Assembly (NCBI RefSeq): GCF_001447155.2
Contig: NZ_CP014754.1
Location: 3,968,001-4,032,000 of the forward strand
DNA from: Marinobacter sp. LQ44
GTDB lineage: Bacteria > Pseudomonadota > Gammaproteobacteria > Pseudomonadales > Oleiphilaceae
DNA: 64,000 bases
Direction: 5' to 3'
Position 1 is the stretch's first letter. Each line of letters opens with the position of its first letter. Under the pieces are notes generated by a model. It had not been told where the DNA came from, did not search any database, and saw nothing but the letters and a program-made list of their open reading frames with translations. Positions 17,653 through 27,335 of the stretch are shown one piece after another. Made by a program: the position numbers and the translations under genes.

Positions 17653-20600
17653 ATGTTCAACCGAGTTGTCGACTGGGCGGTTCAGAACCGCCTGTTGGTT
17701 CTTATTGCGCTTGCAGTGCTTATCGCCACGGCCGCGTTTCAGATACCAAAACTGAATCTTGATGCTTTCCCCGACGTTACAAACGTCCAGGTCGCTGTTA
17801 ATACAGAGGCGCCCGGACTTGCGGCTGAGGAAGTCGAGCAGCTGATCACCTATCCCATTGAAGCGGTGATGTATGCGTTGCCGGATGTTGAGGAGGTTCG
17901 GTCCATCTCCAAAACCGGGTTGTCTGGTGTCACCGTGGTCTTTAAAGAGGGCACGGATATCTATTTCGCGCGCCAACTGGTTTTCGAGCGGTTGCAGGCC
18001 GCGCGGGAGCTGATTCCGGACGGGGTCGGGGTGCCTGAAATGGGGCCGAATACGTCCGGTCTTGGCCAGGTCTACCAGTACTTGCTGATAGCGGACCCGG
18101 ATTCGGGGTACGACGCAATGGAATTGCGCAGCTTGCACGACTGGCTGGTCAAACTGTTGCTGATACCGGCTGAAGGGGTTACGGAAATCCTGTCGTTTGG
18201 CGGAGAGGTCCGCCAGTACCAGGTTAACCTGAACCCGGCGCGAATGCTGTCCTATGACTTATCACAGAACGATGTCATGGAAGCCCTGGAGAACAACAAC
18301 TCCAATGTTGGGGGCTGGTATATGGGCCGCGGGCAGGAGCAGTTGGTTATTCGCGGTATGGGCTGGCTGGGTAATGGCGAGCAGGGGCTCGAGCAGATCC
18401 GTCAGGTGCCCGTTAAAACCAGTGATGGCATTACAGTGACAGTGAACGATGTCGCCGAGGTAGCGCTGGGCACTGAAATTCGCCAGGGTGCGGTAACCAT
18501 GACCCGGAAGGATGAAGCCGGTCAGGTTGAACAACTGGGTGAAGTGGTTTCTGGCATTGTACTCAAACGAATGGGGGCCAACACAAAAGCCACCATCGAC
18601 GGCATCGAGGCCCGCATTGATCGCATAAATCAGGCGCTTCCGAGTGGGGTTCGTTTTGAGCCCTATTACAACCAGGCGGATCTGGTGACCAAGGCCGTAG
18701 AGACGGTGACCAATGCGCTTCTGTTGGCTTTTGTGTTTATTGCGATCGTGCTTGCCCTGTTCCTGATGAATCTGCGGGCAACAACGCTGGTGCTGCTTTC
18801 AATACCGATTTCCATCGGGATTGCCCTGATGATCATGGCCTGGTTCGGTCTCTCGGCCAACCTGATGTCTCTGGGCGGTATTGCTGTGGCAATCGGCATG
18901 CTGGTGGATGGCTCTGTTGTTATGGTTGAGAACATGTTCAAGCATCTGACCCATCCTGATGCTGAGCATGACGCCCGTCGGGATGAATTGGTGAAAAACG
19001 ACCCTGACCCATTGGACGCGTCACACGATGACCATGGCATTGCGCTTCGACTGCAGGAGGCAGGCCGGGAAGTGGCGCGACCAATTTTTTTCGCGACGGC
19101 GATTATCCTGGTCGTTTTCATGCCTTTATTCAGCTTTGAAGGTGTGGAAGCCAAGCTTTTTCAGCCAATGGCGATCAGCATAATGTTGGCCATCGTGTCC
19201 GCTGTGATCGTTGCTCTGGTGGTTGTGCCGGCCTTGGCATCGTTTATGTTTCGCAAGGGTATTCGGGAGCGGGAAAGTTTCATTTTAAAGCCCCTCGAAA
19301 AGCTTTATCGCAAGGGCCTTGACTGGTCGTTGAAACACACCCGCTCTGTTGTCGGTGCAGCAGCTGTCCTTGTTGTGCTGGCGGCCTTGGTCGTGCCGCG
19401 ACTCGGTACTGAGTTTGTCCCCGAATTGGAAGAGGGGACCATTAACCTCCGGGTAACGCTAGCCCCCTCATCAAGCCTTGATACCGCGCTTGAAGTGGCG
19501 CCGAAACTGGAGGCCATGCTGATGGAGTTTCCAGAGGTGACCTACGCGCTGTCCCGGGCGGGCCGACCGGAAATAGGCGGCGATCCGGAGCCCGTCAACA
19601 ACATCGAAATCTACATTGGCCTCAAGCCAACAGCCGAGTGGACCAGCGCCAGTAATCGCTATGAATTGCAGGCCCTGTTTGAGGCGAAGCTCGAACAGCA
19701 CCCGGGGCTACTGTTTAACTTTTCTCAGCCTATCGCGACTCGGGTTGATGAATTGCTGTCAGGTGTCCGCGCGCAACTGGCCATCAAACTCTTTGGCCCG
19801 GATCTCGACGTACTGGCGGAGAAAGGCCAGCAGATTGAAGCGGCGGTCCGAACAGTTCAGGGAACACGAGACGTGGCCATGGAGCAGATTGCTGGTGAAG
19901 CGCAGTTGGTGGTTCAGCCTGACCGTCAGGCACTTTCCCGGTACGGACTCGCCGTGTCTGATGTGATGAGTGTCGTCCGGGATGGACTGGGTGGTGCCGC
20001 CGCGGGCCAGATCATCAACGGAAATGAGCGGTACGATATCTATGTGCGTCTGGCCAAACGTTTCCGGGAAGACCGGGATGCCATTGCCGATTTCAGGTTA
20101 CAGGCGCCGTCCGGAGCCTGGGTGAGACTCGGTGATGTGGCCGATGTGTCTATTGAGTCCGGCCCGCCTCAGGTGCGCCGCGATGACGTTCAGCGCCGTG
20201 TGGTCATTCAGTCTAATGTGCAGGGTCGTGACATGGGCAGTGTGGTTGCCGATATTCAGGATACCATCGCGACAGAAGTGAACCTTCCCCCCGGCTATTC
20301 GGTGGATATTGGTGGTCAGTTTGAAAACCAGCAACGAGCTCAGAAGCGATTGACCATTGTGGTACCTGTATCTCTGGGCCTGATCGCGCTGTTGCTGTAC
20401 TTTGCTTTCAGTTCGGTTGGTCAAGCGCTGTTGATTCTGGTCAACGTGCCGCTTGCCGTTATTGGTGGCGTCTTTTCACTCTGGATCTCCGGCCAGTATC
20501 TTTCGGTGCCCAGTTCCGTTGGATTTATCACACTGTTTGGTGTGGCGGTGCTTAACGGGGTCGTAATGGTCGAAAGCATCAATCAGCGAATACAGGATGG

Positions 20601-20850
20601 GTTGAACGTGGATACTGCGGTGTTTGAAGGTGCCGTCTCCCGTTTGCGTCCTGTCTTGATGACAGCAATAACCTCGGCACTCGGTTTGATACCGATGCTA
20701 TTGTCGACGGGCGTGGGTGCGGAAATCCAGAAGCCATTGGCCAGCGTGATTGTAGGTGGCCTCGTGACTGCGACTTTCCTAACGCTTTTTGTTTTGCCGG
20801 CTCTATTCACGCGCTTCTCAAGGTCTAAACTCGATGATATGCAACGGTAG
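17653..20850 (+). CDS. czcA: CzcA-like heavy-metal RND pump
   Basis: A 1065-residue HME-RND proton antiporter with 12 membrane helices and two large periplasmic loops. The TM4 region (LGGIAVAIGMLVDGSVVMVENMFKHL, about 410-435) carries the proton-relay acidic residue. The sequence PELEEGTINLRVTLAPSSSLD and the loop near IATRVDELLSGVRAQLAIKLFGPDLD lack the methionines that CusA uses for Cu/Ag. Zn2+, Co2+, Cd2+ or Ni2+ is therefore the likelier substrate. An acidic/His insert (HPDAEHDARRDELV...DASHDDHG) lies in the cytoplasmic loop. It starts 14 bp after czcB. Confidence 0.9.
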   Translation: MFNRVVDWAVQNRLLVLIALAVLIATAAFQIPKLNLDAFPDVTNVQVAVNTEAPGLAAEEVEQLITYPIEAVMYALPDVEEVRSISKTGLSGVTVVFKEGTDIYFARQLVFERLQAARELIPDGVGVPEMGPNTSGLGQVYQYLLIADPDSGYDAMELRSLHDWLVKLLLIPAEGVTEILSFGGEVRQYQVNLNPARMLSYDLSQNDVMEALENNNSNVGGWYMGRGQEQLVIRGMGWLGNGEQGLEQIRQVPVKTSDGITVTVNDVAEVALGTEIRQGAVTMTRKDEAGQVEQLGEVVSGIVLKRMGANTKATIDGIEARIDRINQALPSGVRFEPYYNQADLVTKAVETVTNALLLAFVFIAIVLALFLMNLRATTLVLLSIPISIGIALMIMAWFGLSANLMSLGGIAVAIGMLVDGSVVMVENMFKHLTHPDAEHDARRDELVKNDPDPLDASHDDHGIALRLQEAGREVARPIFFATAIILVVFMPLFSFEGVEAKLFQPMAISIMLAIVSAVIVALVVVPALASFMFRKGIRERESFILKPLEKLYRKGLDWSLKHTRSVVGAAAVLVVLAALVVPRLGTEFVPELEEGTINLRVTLAPSSSLDTALEVAPKLEAMLMEFPEVTYALSRAGRPEIGGDPEPVNNIEIYIGLKPTAEWTSASNRYELQALFEAKLEQHPGLLFNFSQPIATRVDELLSGVRAQLAIKLFGPDLDVLAEKGQQIEAAVRTVQGTRDVAMEQIAGEAQLVVQPDRQALSRYGLAVSDVMSVVRDGLGGAAAGQIINGNERYDIYVRLAKRFREDRDAIADFRLQAPSGAWVRLGDVADVSIESGPPQVRRDDVQRRVVIQSNVQGRDMGSVVADIQDTIATEVNLPPGYSVDIGGQFENQQRAQKRLTIVVPVSLGLIALLLYFAFSSVGQALLILVNVPLAVIGGVFSLWISGQYLSVPSSVGFITLFGVAVLNGVVMVESINQRIQDGLNVDTAVFEGAVSRLRPVLMTAITSALGLIPMLLSTGVGAEIQKPLASVIVGGLVTATFLTLFVLPALFTRFSRSKLDDMQR

Positions 20851-20937
20851 AAGAGAGGTGGAAATACACAGTTTTGATCGCGAGCAGGGGAGGGTAATCC
20901 CTCCGTCATAGCGGGGCGGAGGAATTATGGTTGTGCT

Positions 20938-22260
20938 CTACTCTGGGAAAGGAAGCACAACTGTAATTCTGGCGCCCCCTGTTTCTGAGGGGCCAATGTT
21001 CATCCGTCCGAAATTGTCTTCTAGTATTTCGGACACGATGGACAGTCCCAATCCAAATCCAGAAACGGTTTCGTCAAGCCGGGAACCTCTATCCATCACT
21101 TTTGAGGCCGCTTCTGGAGTAATCCCAGGGCCGTCGTCTGCAACTTCTATCGTTAGCCCGGAATCGGTCTGGCTTATTGAAACGTCAATCTCAGCCTGAC
21201 TCCATTTCCCGCCGTTTTCGAGCAGGTTACCGAATAACTCTGATAGGTCCTGACGCTCCATGGGCCAACTGAAGTTATTCGGCAAGGATGTATTAATACG
21301 GAAACTCTTATCGGGAAAGATTTTTTCCATGACAGAAATGACGTTGTTCGCTATTTCAATCGGCAAACATGTTTACCCCATCTGCCTGCCGGAGATATCT
21401 GCCTTGCTCATGCGGTAGTTCAAGGACCGGCTTAGATCCTTTAGGTTGGAGGTCATGAACTCTATGTCGTCGCGGGACGGAGGTAATGAACCAGTGTCTG
21501 ACAAGATTGCGAGATTGGCAGAGATCGAGGTCTTGACCATGTGAGAAAGATCGGAATTGAGGCGGCGGTGGCGGTCAAGGCGACGACTTGCTAGTTCAAG
21601 TAGGTTATTGAACTGTTTGATCAGCGGACTGAACTCCTCTGGTGCGTCAGGATTCAAACGAGGTTGTTTGCCAGATTGCAGTCTCCTCATGTCTTCCTTG
21701 ATGTGTTCGATCGGTTTCAAAGCGAGGTAAGTAATGGTGCCTACCAGAGCCAAGAGAACAACAAGTAATAATGCGGAGGCAGCCAGCAAGGTCAGGTGAG
21801 CCCCACTGGATCGCTCGGCGAGTCCACTTTCCATTTCCAGGATGGTGACTGACGAAAGCGGGCTGTCAATTCCGAAACCTCGTTTCAATCCAAGAAGGCC
21901 ATCTGCACCTTGGGATATTTCTACAAAGCCCGCCGGCTTTCTTGAAACCATTCGCAACGTTGTTTGATCTATGTTGCTACTGGCAATGATGCTTCCGTCT
22001 TTCACTTCGACGACGAGGGCGTGCTCCAGTAGCAATTGGAATCGATCAATCATGCTGCCAATCTCGTCGGGCGTCGGAACTTCGTTTTCAATGATGGTTT
22101 GAAAACTCTCCACCTCCTTGTCAAGGCGATGTTTTCTGGACTCGTTCGAAAGCTGCTCTATTACATAAGTGTGCGAGAAAAAAATTAGTAAAAAATACAA
22201 GAGGCTGAAAGCGATGCCATATTGGAGGACAGTTTTTCCGATGCTTTTCTGCGCTGTCAT
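20938..22260 (-). pseudogene. PhoQ-like sensor histidine kinase (HK2), split by one in-frame TAA
   Basis: From ATG 22260 the gene encodes TM1 (VLQYGIAFSLLYFLLIFFSH), a periplasmic sensor, TM2 (LLAASALLLVVLLALVGTIT), HAMP and an H-box (SDLSHMVKTSISANLAIL). The frame stops at TAA (21375-21373) directly after SGRQMG. The very next codons, in the same frame, read TCLPIEIANNVISVMEKIFP and continue through the N-box (ELFGNLLENGGKW), G1 (DDGPGI) and GFGLGLSIV to 20938. A single codon change (for example AAA to TAA, where HK1 has GK) splits DHp from the ATPase domain. The product would lack kinase activity unless the stop is read through or re-initiated at TTG 21366. Confidence 0.85.
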
Positions 22261-22524
22261 GAAGGTGCTTTTGTCGATTGAGCGGAAGGCTTCAGTTGAA
22301 GGCACATAGAGGTGCTCTGATCGGAAAGCATAGTTGGAATCGAAGCGTGCCGCAACGGGTGCGAGCCGGAGCGAGGGACGCTCTGGTCTTCAGATCGGTC
22401 TGGCTTGGTCTTATCGTTCTTAGGCATTTGAATAACTTGATTTAGTGTCATCAAATCAAAGCCGACCTAAATGGCTTTTGAGCTTGTGGTAGCCGCTGAA
22501 AAAAACGTTTCATCAGCATATATT

Positions 22525-22540
22525 TTCAAGTGTGTTTAAA
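22525..22540 (+). promoter_or_regulatory. Degenerate metal-island operator (TTCAA-N6-TTAAA)
   Basis: TTCAA (22525-22529) and TTAAA (22536-22540), 11 bp apart, 76 bp upstream of the small secreted protein gene at 22616. The second half has one mismatch to TTCAA. Confidence 0.4.
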
Positions 22541-22615
22541 GTTTCGATGTTCTACTAAACACCCAAGGCCATTGAATGTTGCTGGTCTAATTGAAAAAAA
22601 TGTCGGAGCCGTTTT

Positions 22616-22846
22616 ATGAAGAAAGTATCCATGATTATAGTAGCTTCTTTCGTGGCAAGTGGTGCTTCTATAGCCCACGCAGGAGGGCAAGCGGACAGAT
22701 ACAACGAGGCAAGAAGCTATCCTAATAAGAGCATAGATGAACGTTCCTCCCAGTATCGTGTGGAAGAGAGCGAGACCATCAAAAAACTGAAGGAAGAACA
22801 TAGATTGATTAAAGAGTTGATTGGGGATCTCTTGGAAAAGCAATAA
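22616..22846 (+). CDS. Small secreted protein with ADRYNEARSYP motif
   Basis: A 76-residue precursor. A clear signal peptide (MKKVSMIIVASFVASGASIAHA) leaves a mature peptide of about 54 residues that starts GGQADRYNEARSYPNK and ends in a highly charged amphipathic helix (EESETIKKLKEEHRLIKELIGDLLEKQ). The ADR(Y/F)NEARSYP segment just after the cleavage site recurs in the otherwise different protein at 40072-40332. I do not recognise the family. Its position between a sensor kinase and a porin, behind a variant of the island operator, suggests a periplasmic accessory role in metal response. A hairpin follows at 22863-22896. Confidence 0.75.
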   Translation: MKKVSMIIVASFVASGASIAHAGGQADRYNEARSYPNKSIDERSSQYRVEESETIKKLKEEHRLIKELIGDLLEKQ

Positions 22847-22862
22847 CATTTATCGTTGTTTA

Positions 22863-22896
22863 CTTGGAGCCAGACGGGCAATTACGTGGCTCCAAG
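22863..22896 (+). terminator. Hairpin after the small secreted protein gene
   Basis: CTTGGAGCCA (22863-22872) pairs perfectly with TGGCTCCAAG (22887-22896), followed by ATTAATTT. It is a likely terminator with a weak T tract. Confidence 0.6.
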
Positions 22897-23375
22897 ATTA
22901 ATTTAATGGTAGATTTTTGTTAATTTTCCCAAAATTGCGAAAGTCGCGCTTTAGTATTGATGAATCTCGTAAGGAAGACAGAGCGCAAAATGTTGGAAAG
23001 CTGCATTCTTAACTAAGATATTTTGCAGTATTCATGGCTAATTCAGACCTCCCTCGATTTTTCATAAAACCATATCTAATCTAGAATTACCAAGTTAAAA
23101 ATAGTTCTATTTTAGTCATCGTTTTTTCAATTCTTGTTCCTATTTGGTGCGCATTATTGATGAGCGCACTATCGACGAGCAATGCAACACTTGAAGCAGA
23201 GTGCTTATTGCATTGAATTGTTAAATATTTAATCATTTTTATGAACTGCGGCCCTGATTTGACAATAATTGCTCATAGAATAAGTTTTTTAAAAGGTGGC
23301 ACAAAACGTGTATGCATTATAGGTGCGTTATTCAATGCGCAAATAACTAAGCTGCCCAAATAGAAGGTAAAAACG
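22897..23375. other. AT-rich intergenic stretch with one imperfect hairpin
   Basis: About 480 bp without a gene, visibly AT-rich compared with its neighbours. CAATGCAA (23180-23187) and TTGCATTG (23208-23215), with CACT/AGTG inside, form an imperfect stem. No clean island operator is seen upstream of the 23376 gene. It presumably holds that gene's promoter. Confidence 0.35.
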
Positions 23376-24104
23376 ATGAAAAGACGTATCTCGACTAAAG
23401 ATTGTTTGCTAAGTGTTGGTTTGCTCGTAACTCTCCAAGCGGTCCCGTTAATTGCCAGCGCAGGTGTTAGTGCTAATTTGGGCATAACAAGCAACTACTT
23501 ATTTCGCGGTGTGACACAAACAGATGGCTCAACGGCGACGCAAGGCGGGCTTGACTACGAACATGCGTCGGGGCTTTATGTTGGCGGCTGGGGCTCCAAT
23601 GTGGATTTCGGCGATGGGACGAGCTACGAGCTTGATCTTTATGCTGGCTTCTCCGGTGTAATTGAGGATATCGGTTACGATGTTGGCTACATTTATTACT
23701 CTTACCCTGATGCTCCTGAATCTATTGATTTTGGCGAAATATACGGAGAGTTGAGTTACAGCATTGTATCTATAGGTGTTGCTTACACAGCAAACAGCGA
23801 CGTAAGCGGCGAAGGGCTGTTCGTTCCAGGCGATATCTATTATTACGCATCAGTTGATGTGCCACTGGAAGACGATTTCAGCACAGGTGTTTTGATTGGC
23901 TATTATGATTTCACTGATGATGGCAAGGCGTCTATTGGCGAGGCGAGCTACGGACATGCAGCTGTTAACGTCACCAAAGATGCGGGAAGCTTTGGAGCTT
24001 TTAGTGTTAATCTGGAGTACGCTGATATCGATTCAAGTAACGCACTTGGTTCGGTCAGTTCGGACGACCCGAAGTTTTGGCTGGGCTGGACTAAGTCTTT
24101 TTAA
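23376..24104 (+). CDS. TorF-type putative outer-membrane porin (TIGR02001-like)
   Basis: A 242-residue protein with a signal peptide ending near LIASAG and the family opening ANLGITSNYLFRGVTQTDGS, followed by repeated aromatic-rich beta strands (YVGGWGSNVDFGDGTSYELDLYAGF-type) and a terminal WLGWTKSF strand. This matches the conserved TIGR02001/TorF family of small outer-membrane barrels, whose substrates are not known. It lies convergent to the response regulator gene and is followed by a strong hairpin. Confidence 0.85.
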   Translation: MKRRISTKDCLLSVGLLVTLQAVPLIASAGVSANLGITSNYLFRGVTQTDGSTATQGGLDYEHASGLYVGGWGSNVDFGDGTSYELDLYAGFSGVIEDIGYDVGYIYYSYPDAPESIDFGEIYGELSYSIVSIGVAYTANSDVSGEGLFVPGDIYYYASVDVPLEDDFSTGVLIGYYDFTDDGKASIGEASYGHAAVNVTKDAGSFGAFSVNLEYADIDSSNALGSVSSDDPKFWLGWTKSF

Positions 24105-24146
24105 TCTATTTGGTATTTTTCACCGAAATGGTTAATCGTTGAGAAA

Positions 24147-24169
24147 GCTGGCCCGGTTTGTGGGCCAGC
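24147..24169. terminator. Hairpin between convergent porin and response-regulator genes
   Basis: GCTGGCCC-GGTTTGT-GGGCCAGC, a perfect 8-bp GC-rich stem without a strong T run. It may serve both converging transcripts. Confidence 0.55.
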
Positions 24170-24227
24170 GCATTTATCTGGCGAGCCCTGGTCCTTGAGG
24201 AAAATGGTTAAATCACAGTAAAATCAT

Positions 24228-24914
24228 TTAAGCTTCAACCCTTTTTTGAAGAGAATCTCTTGCAAAGTAATATCCTTGTCCTCTCAATGTTTTTATTCGT
24301 TTTTTTCCGAGTATCTTTCTGAGCCTGGCTATGTAGACTTGAACGACATTTCTGGTTGGGCACCTTTCGATATTATAGAGTGCTTCAACAAGTTCGTCCT
24401 GTGAGAAAACTCTGTCAGGAGAGCGAAGAAAGCATTGTAAAAGGCGGTACTCCGTTGCGGTTAGTCTGAACTCTTTATGATCGGGAGTTGTTAGGGTTCT
24501 ATAGGTTGCATTAAGTAGAAAACCATCCACGATGATCTTATCAGTTGCTCGCCCGTCTTTTCTTCGTATTATGGCGCTAAGTCGAGCTTTTAGTTCATCG
24601 AATTCGAAGGGTTTTGGAAGATAATCGTCTGCCCCGGCATTCAAGCCCTCAACTCTCTCTGTCCAGTTGGAGCGGGCAGTTAGAATAAGAATAGCTTCAT
24701 CTCTGCCACTGCTTCTCCATTTTTGCATCAAAGAAAGCCCGTTCTCGTCGGGCAGTCCTATATCCAGAATGATCGCCTGATAACTGCTTGTCTCTACGAA
24801 GAAATTTGCCTCTTTTCCGTTTTGGGCAACATCTACAGTAAAGTTTTCCTTCGCAAGCCAAACGGAGATTTTTTCTGCGAGTACCGCGTTGTCTTCGACA
24901 ATTAGAACCTTCAT
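24228..24914 (-). CDS. OmpR/PhoP-family response regulator (RR1)
   Basis: A 228-residue protein. The receiver domain (1-120) has the acidic pocket VEDN, the phospho-acceptor Asp in IILDIGLPDENG (about 51), the LTARSNW Thr/Ser and the conserved Lys in LPKPFE. A winged-helix effector domain follows (FRLTATEYRLLQCFL; VVQVYIARLRKILG; TLRGQGYYF). It binds direct repeats as a dimer. Unlike RR2 it is not overlapped by a kinase gene, so HK1 or HK2 may be its partner. A TTCAA/TTCAG box lies 115 bp upstream, suggesting autoregulation or control by RR2. Confidence 0.9.
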   Translation of the reverse strand: MKVLIVEDNAVLAEKISVWLAKENFTVDVAQNGKEANFFVETSSYQAIILDIGLPDENGLSLMQKWRSSGRDEAILILTARSNWTERVEGLNAGADDYLPKPFEFDELKARLSAIIRRKDGRATDKIIVDGFLLNATYRTLTTPDHKEFRLTATEYRLLQCFLRSPDRVFSQDELVEALYNIERCPTRNVVQVYIARLRKILGKKRIKTLRGQGYYFARDSLQKRVEA

Positions 24915-25028
24915 CTATAAGCGCCGTCTCTGGATGTTGGAAAATTGTGGCTGTCGCCCTTCTCGAGAGCAAATCAAAATTAGCTAAGAGACCGGACTTC
25001 AAGCGACCCGCTATAACAACAGACGAAG

Positions 25029-25044
25029 CTGAATCTAGCTTGAA
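25029..25044 (-). promoter_or_regulatory. Metal-island operator upstream of RR1
   Basis: The plus strand reads CTGAA (25029-25033), N6, TTGAA (25040-25044). On the minus strand this is TTCAA-N6-TTCAG pointing at RR1, 11 bp start to start. Confidence 0.55.
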
Positions 25045-25123
25045 AAAGGCATTACGGTGAGGAAAGTTTTCTATACAAACACTATCCACATGTGATCGCT
25101 TAACCACATACCAGGTGGCCGGG

Positions 25124-26479
25124 TCAACGATTGATCACCGGGACCGCCCTGGGAAGGTCAACTATCACGGACAACCCACTTTTCGGAGCAGGTGAGAAGT
25201 TGAGGGTTCCACTGTAGCGTTCGACAATTTCTCGAACAATCGCCAGCCCAAGGCCATGGCCTGGGGTCTGCTCGTCCAGCCGCAACCCCCGTCGACCCAG
25301 ATTGCCGATTTCAGCGTCCGCGACGCCGAGCCCATCGTCTGTTACGCCGATCTGCAGATTTCCGGAGTGTTGAACGAGTGACAGCTCCACGCATCGTTCC
25401 GACCATTTGCCTGCATTGTCCAGAAGGTTGCCCATGATTTCATTCAGGTCGTGCTCCTCGATCGGCCAGCGGGCGTCCTCCGGCAGGGAGCTCGACAGTT
25501 CAAAGGACTTTTCCGGGTATAGTCGCCCCAGCATCCAGACTAGATCCCGTGCCTGTTTCAGAGGGTAAGCGCTTTTCCCAACCTGTGGCCCTGCAAAGCG
25601 ACTTCGGCGCATCTCGGCTTCAAGCTGTTTGTCGATGTCATTGAGTCTCGCGGTCATCTGAAGGCGGAGATCGTTGGAGAGCGGACGACTGGTGTCCTCA
25701 AGAATCTGCCGGACGGCCGCAATGGGGGTTTTGACGCTGTGAGACAGATTCGCCAGCGCATCCCTTGATCGTTCCAGGCGTTGATCCAGCGAGTCGAGCA
25801 ATTGGTTGAGCTACTGGGCCAGCGGTCGAAATTCCTCAGGTGCTTGGACATGAATCCGCGAGACCTTGCCATCCTGAAGTCGCTTCAGCGTGGCCTTCAG
25901 TTCGACGACAGGGCGCATGGACAGATTGATACCGAACCAGATCACAACGACCAACAGCAGAATCAGCAGAATAGAGACGATGGCCGTCCACCCGTGCAAC
26001 TCTGCCTGGCTGCGTTTCAGTGCGCCAAGATCCTCGGACACGATCACTACAATCGGCGTATCGCCGATCCGGAACGACTTTCGGTACGCAAGAATGCTCT
26101 TTGGGCCTTCGACGGTGTCCGCATCCCGAACACGAACGGTCCCATCCTTTGCTGATTCTATTAACGACGTTAACACCGGTGCCCAGGAATCCGGGGAAAT
26201 GATCGTTCTGGACGGAGAATGTATGGCGAAGGCGTGGTGAAAGACTTCCTGAAAATAGTCACCAGTCTGGAGACTGTCCAATTGACCGCCAGAATCACGA
26301 ATCTGATGCTCCAGAAAGGCGACCTCATCCTTGAGACGTGTCTCGACGAATTCCCGGGACATCCGGTCCAGTAAGAGGCCGTGAACCAGCCATGCAAGCC
26401 CCATTAGCGCAATGCCCGCTGGCAGTAGCAATAAAAGCAAGGTGCCTTTGACGGATCTGGGCTTGCTAAACCGCGTCAT
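25124..26479 (-). pseudogene. PhoQ-like sensor histidine kinase (HK3), split by one in-frame TAG
   Basis: ATG 26479 overlaps the RR2 stop by 14 bp, the normal two-component layout. TM1 (TLLLLLLPAGIALMGLAWLVHGL), a periplasmic domain and TM2 (TAIVSILLILLLVVVIWFGI) are present. Then a HAMP region ending APEEFRPLAQ runs into TAG (25813-25811). The following codons in the same frame read LNQLLDSLDQRLERSRDALA and continue with the H-box (LANLSHSVKTPIAAV), N-box (NEIMGNLLDNAGKW), G1 (TDDGLGV) and GHGLGLAIV to 25124. HK1 and HK2 read through at this place (EFDELVKHLNRLL; EFSPLIKQFNNLL). One substitution explains the stop. Confidence 0.87.
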
Positions 26480-27131
26480 TAAACAGATACCCCTGGCCGC
26501 GACGGGTTGCAATGGTGTCGTTGCCAACCAGTTTTCGCAGTCTGCGGATATAGGCTTCGATGACGTTCTCATTCGGGCTGTCGTTCAGGTTGTAAAGCTG
26601 TTCCATTAATTGTTCTTTCGAGAACACATGGCCGGGACGGCTCATCAGACAGCGCAGCAGGCGAAATTCCGTGCCGGTGAGGCTGTGCTCCGTGCCATCC
26701 TCGGATTTCAGGCTTTGACGATTCTCATCCAGTTCGAAGCGTCCGGCTTTGACCATTGAATGAATGCGACCTTCGCTTCGACGCACAATGGCGTTAAGCC
26801 GGGCGATGAGTTCTTCGGTCTGAAAGGGTTTTGCAAGGTAGTCATCCGCTCCAGCTTTAAGGCCTTCCACCTTGTCGTGCCAGTCGCCCCTGGCGGTCAG
26901 AATAAGCACCGGACAGACGACCTGATGTTTTCGCCACTTCCTTAATACGTCTAATCCATTGCCGTCAGGAAGGCCAAGATCCAGAACGACGGCCCGATAG
27001 TCCTCCTGCTCGCCCAGAATCGCGGCTTCTTTGGCGGTGTAGGTCGTATCAACGCTGAACCCTGCCTTTTCAAGCTGACCACGTAATCCTTCAGCCAGCA
27101 AACGGTCATCTTCAACGAGCAGTAATCGCAT
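26466..27131 (-). CDS. OmpR/PhoP-family response regulator (RR2), cognate of HK3
   Basis: A 221-residue protein from ATG 27131 (AAGGAATG upstream), reading MRLLLVEDDRLLAEGLRGQL. The frame also opens at 27182, but that would run through the operator. The phospho-acceptor is in VVLDLGLPDGNG and the Lys in LAKPFQ; a winged helix (LTGTEFRLLRCLM; NVIEAYIRRLRKLVG; RRGQGYLF) binds DNA. It is encoded divergently from the cupredoxin/copA/copB operon with an inverted pair of TTCAG-N6-TTCAG boxes between them. This makes it the best candidate regulator of the copper operon and of the whole set of boxes (CopR-like role). Confidence 0.9.
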   Translation of the reverse strand: MRLLLVEDDRLLAEGLRGQLEKAGFSVDTTYTAKEAAILGEQEDYRAVVLDLGLPDGNGLDVLRKWRKHQVVCPVLILTARGDWHDKVEGLKAGADDYLAKPFQTEELIARLNAIVRRSEGRIHSMVKAGRFELDENRQSLKSEDGTEHSLTGTEFRLLRCLMSRPGHVFSKEQLMEQLYNLNDSPNENVIEAYIRRLRKLVGNDTIATRRGQGYLFNDAV

Positions 27132-27180
27132 CGGACATTCCTTCTCTGAGCCAAGAAATAGTCTTGGAGTGTCGCCGATC

Positions 27181-27239
27181 AACCTGAATTCAGCCTGAAC
27201 GACAAAATAGTTTGGTATTTTTCAGCGAGAATTCAGGTT
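27181..27239. promoter_or_regulatory. Divergent double operator between RR2 and the copper operon
   Basis: On the plus strand, CTGAA-N6-CTGAA at 27184-27199 (that is TTCAG-N6-TTCAG facing RR2) and TTCAG-N6-TTCAG at 27221-27236 facing the cupredoxin gene; each pair is spaced 11 bp. The outer flanks make an exact inverted repeat: AACCTGAATTC (27181-27191) and GAATTCAGGTT (27229-27239). Confidence 0.75.
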
Positions 27240-27335
27240 AATGCGCGATGGTGTGATTCGTATTTTGGCATCGCTCTTTGCTCAGAGCTAACCGACGCCG
27301 GGATTTCCGGCCACTTTATCAATGGAGAAGACAAG

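Noticed and set aside
20889..20905. Terminator after czcA
   Set aside because: Only a 5-6 bp stem (GGAGGG/CCCTCC) without a T run; too weak to list as a feature.
21366..21375. HK2 and HK3 as genuinely separate two-gene kinases (split sensor and ATPase)
   Set aside because: In both cases the second part is in the same frame, begins mid-domain only a few codons after the stop, and has no ribosome-binding site or ATG, so a single nonsense change is simpler.
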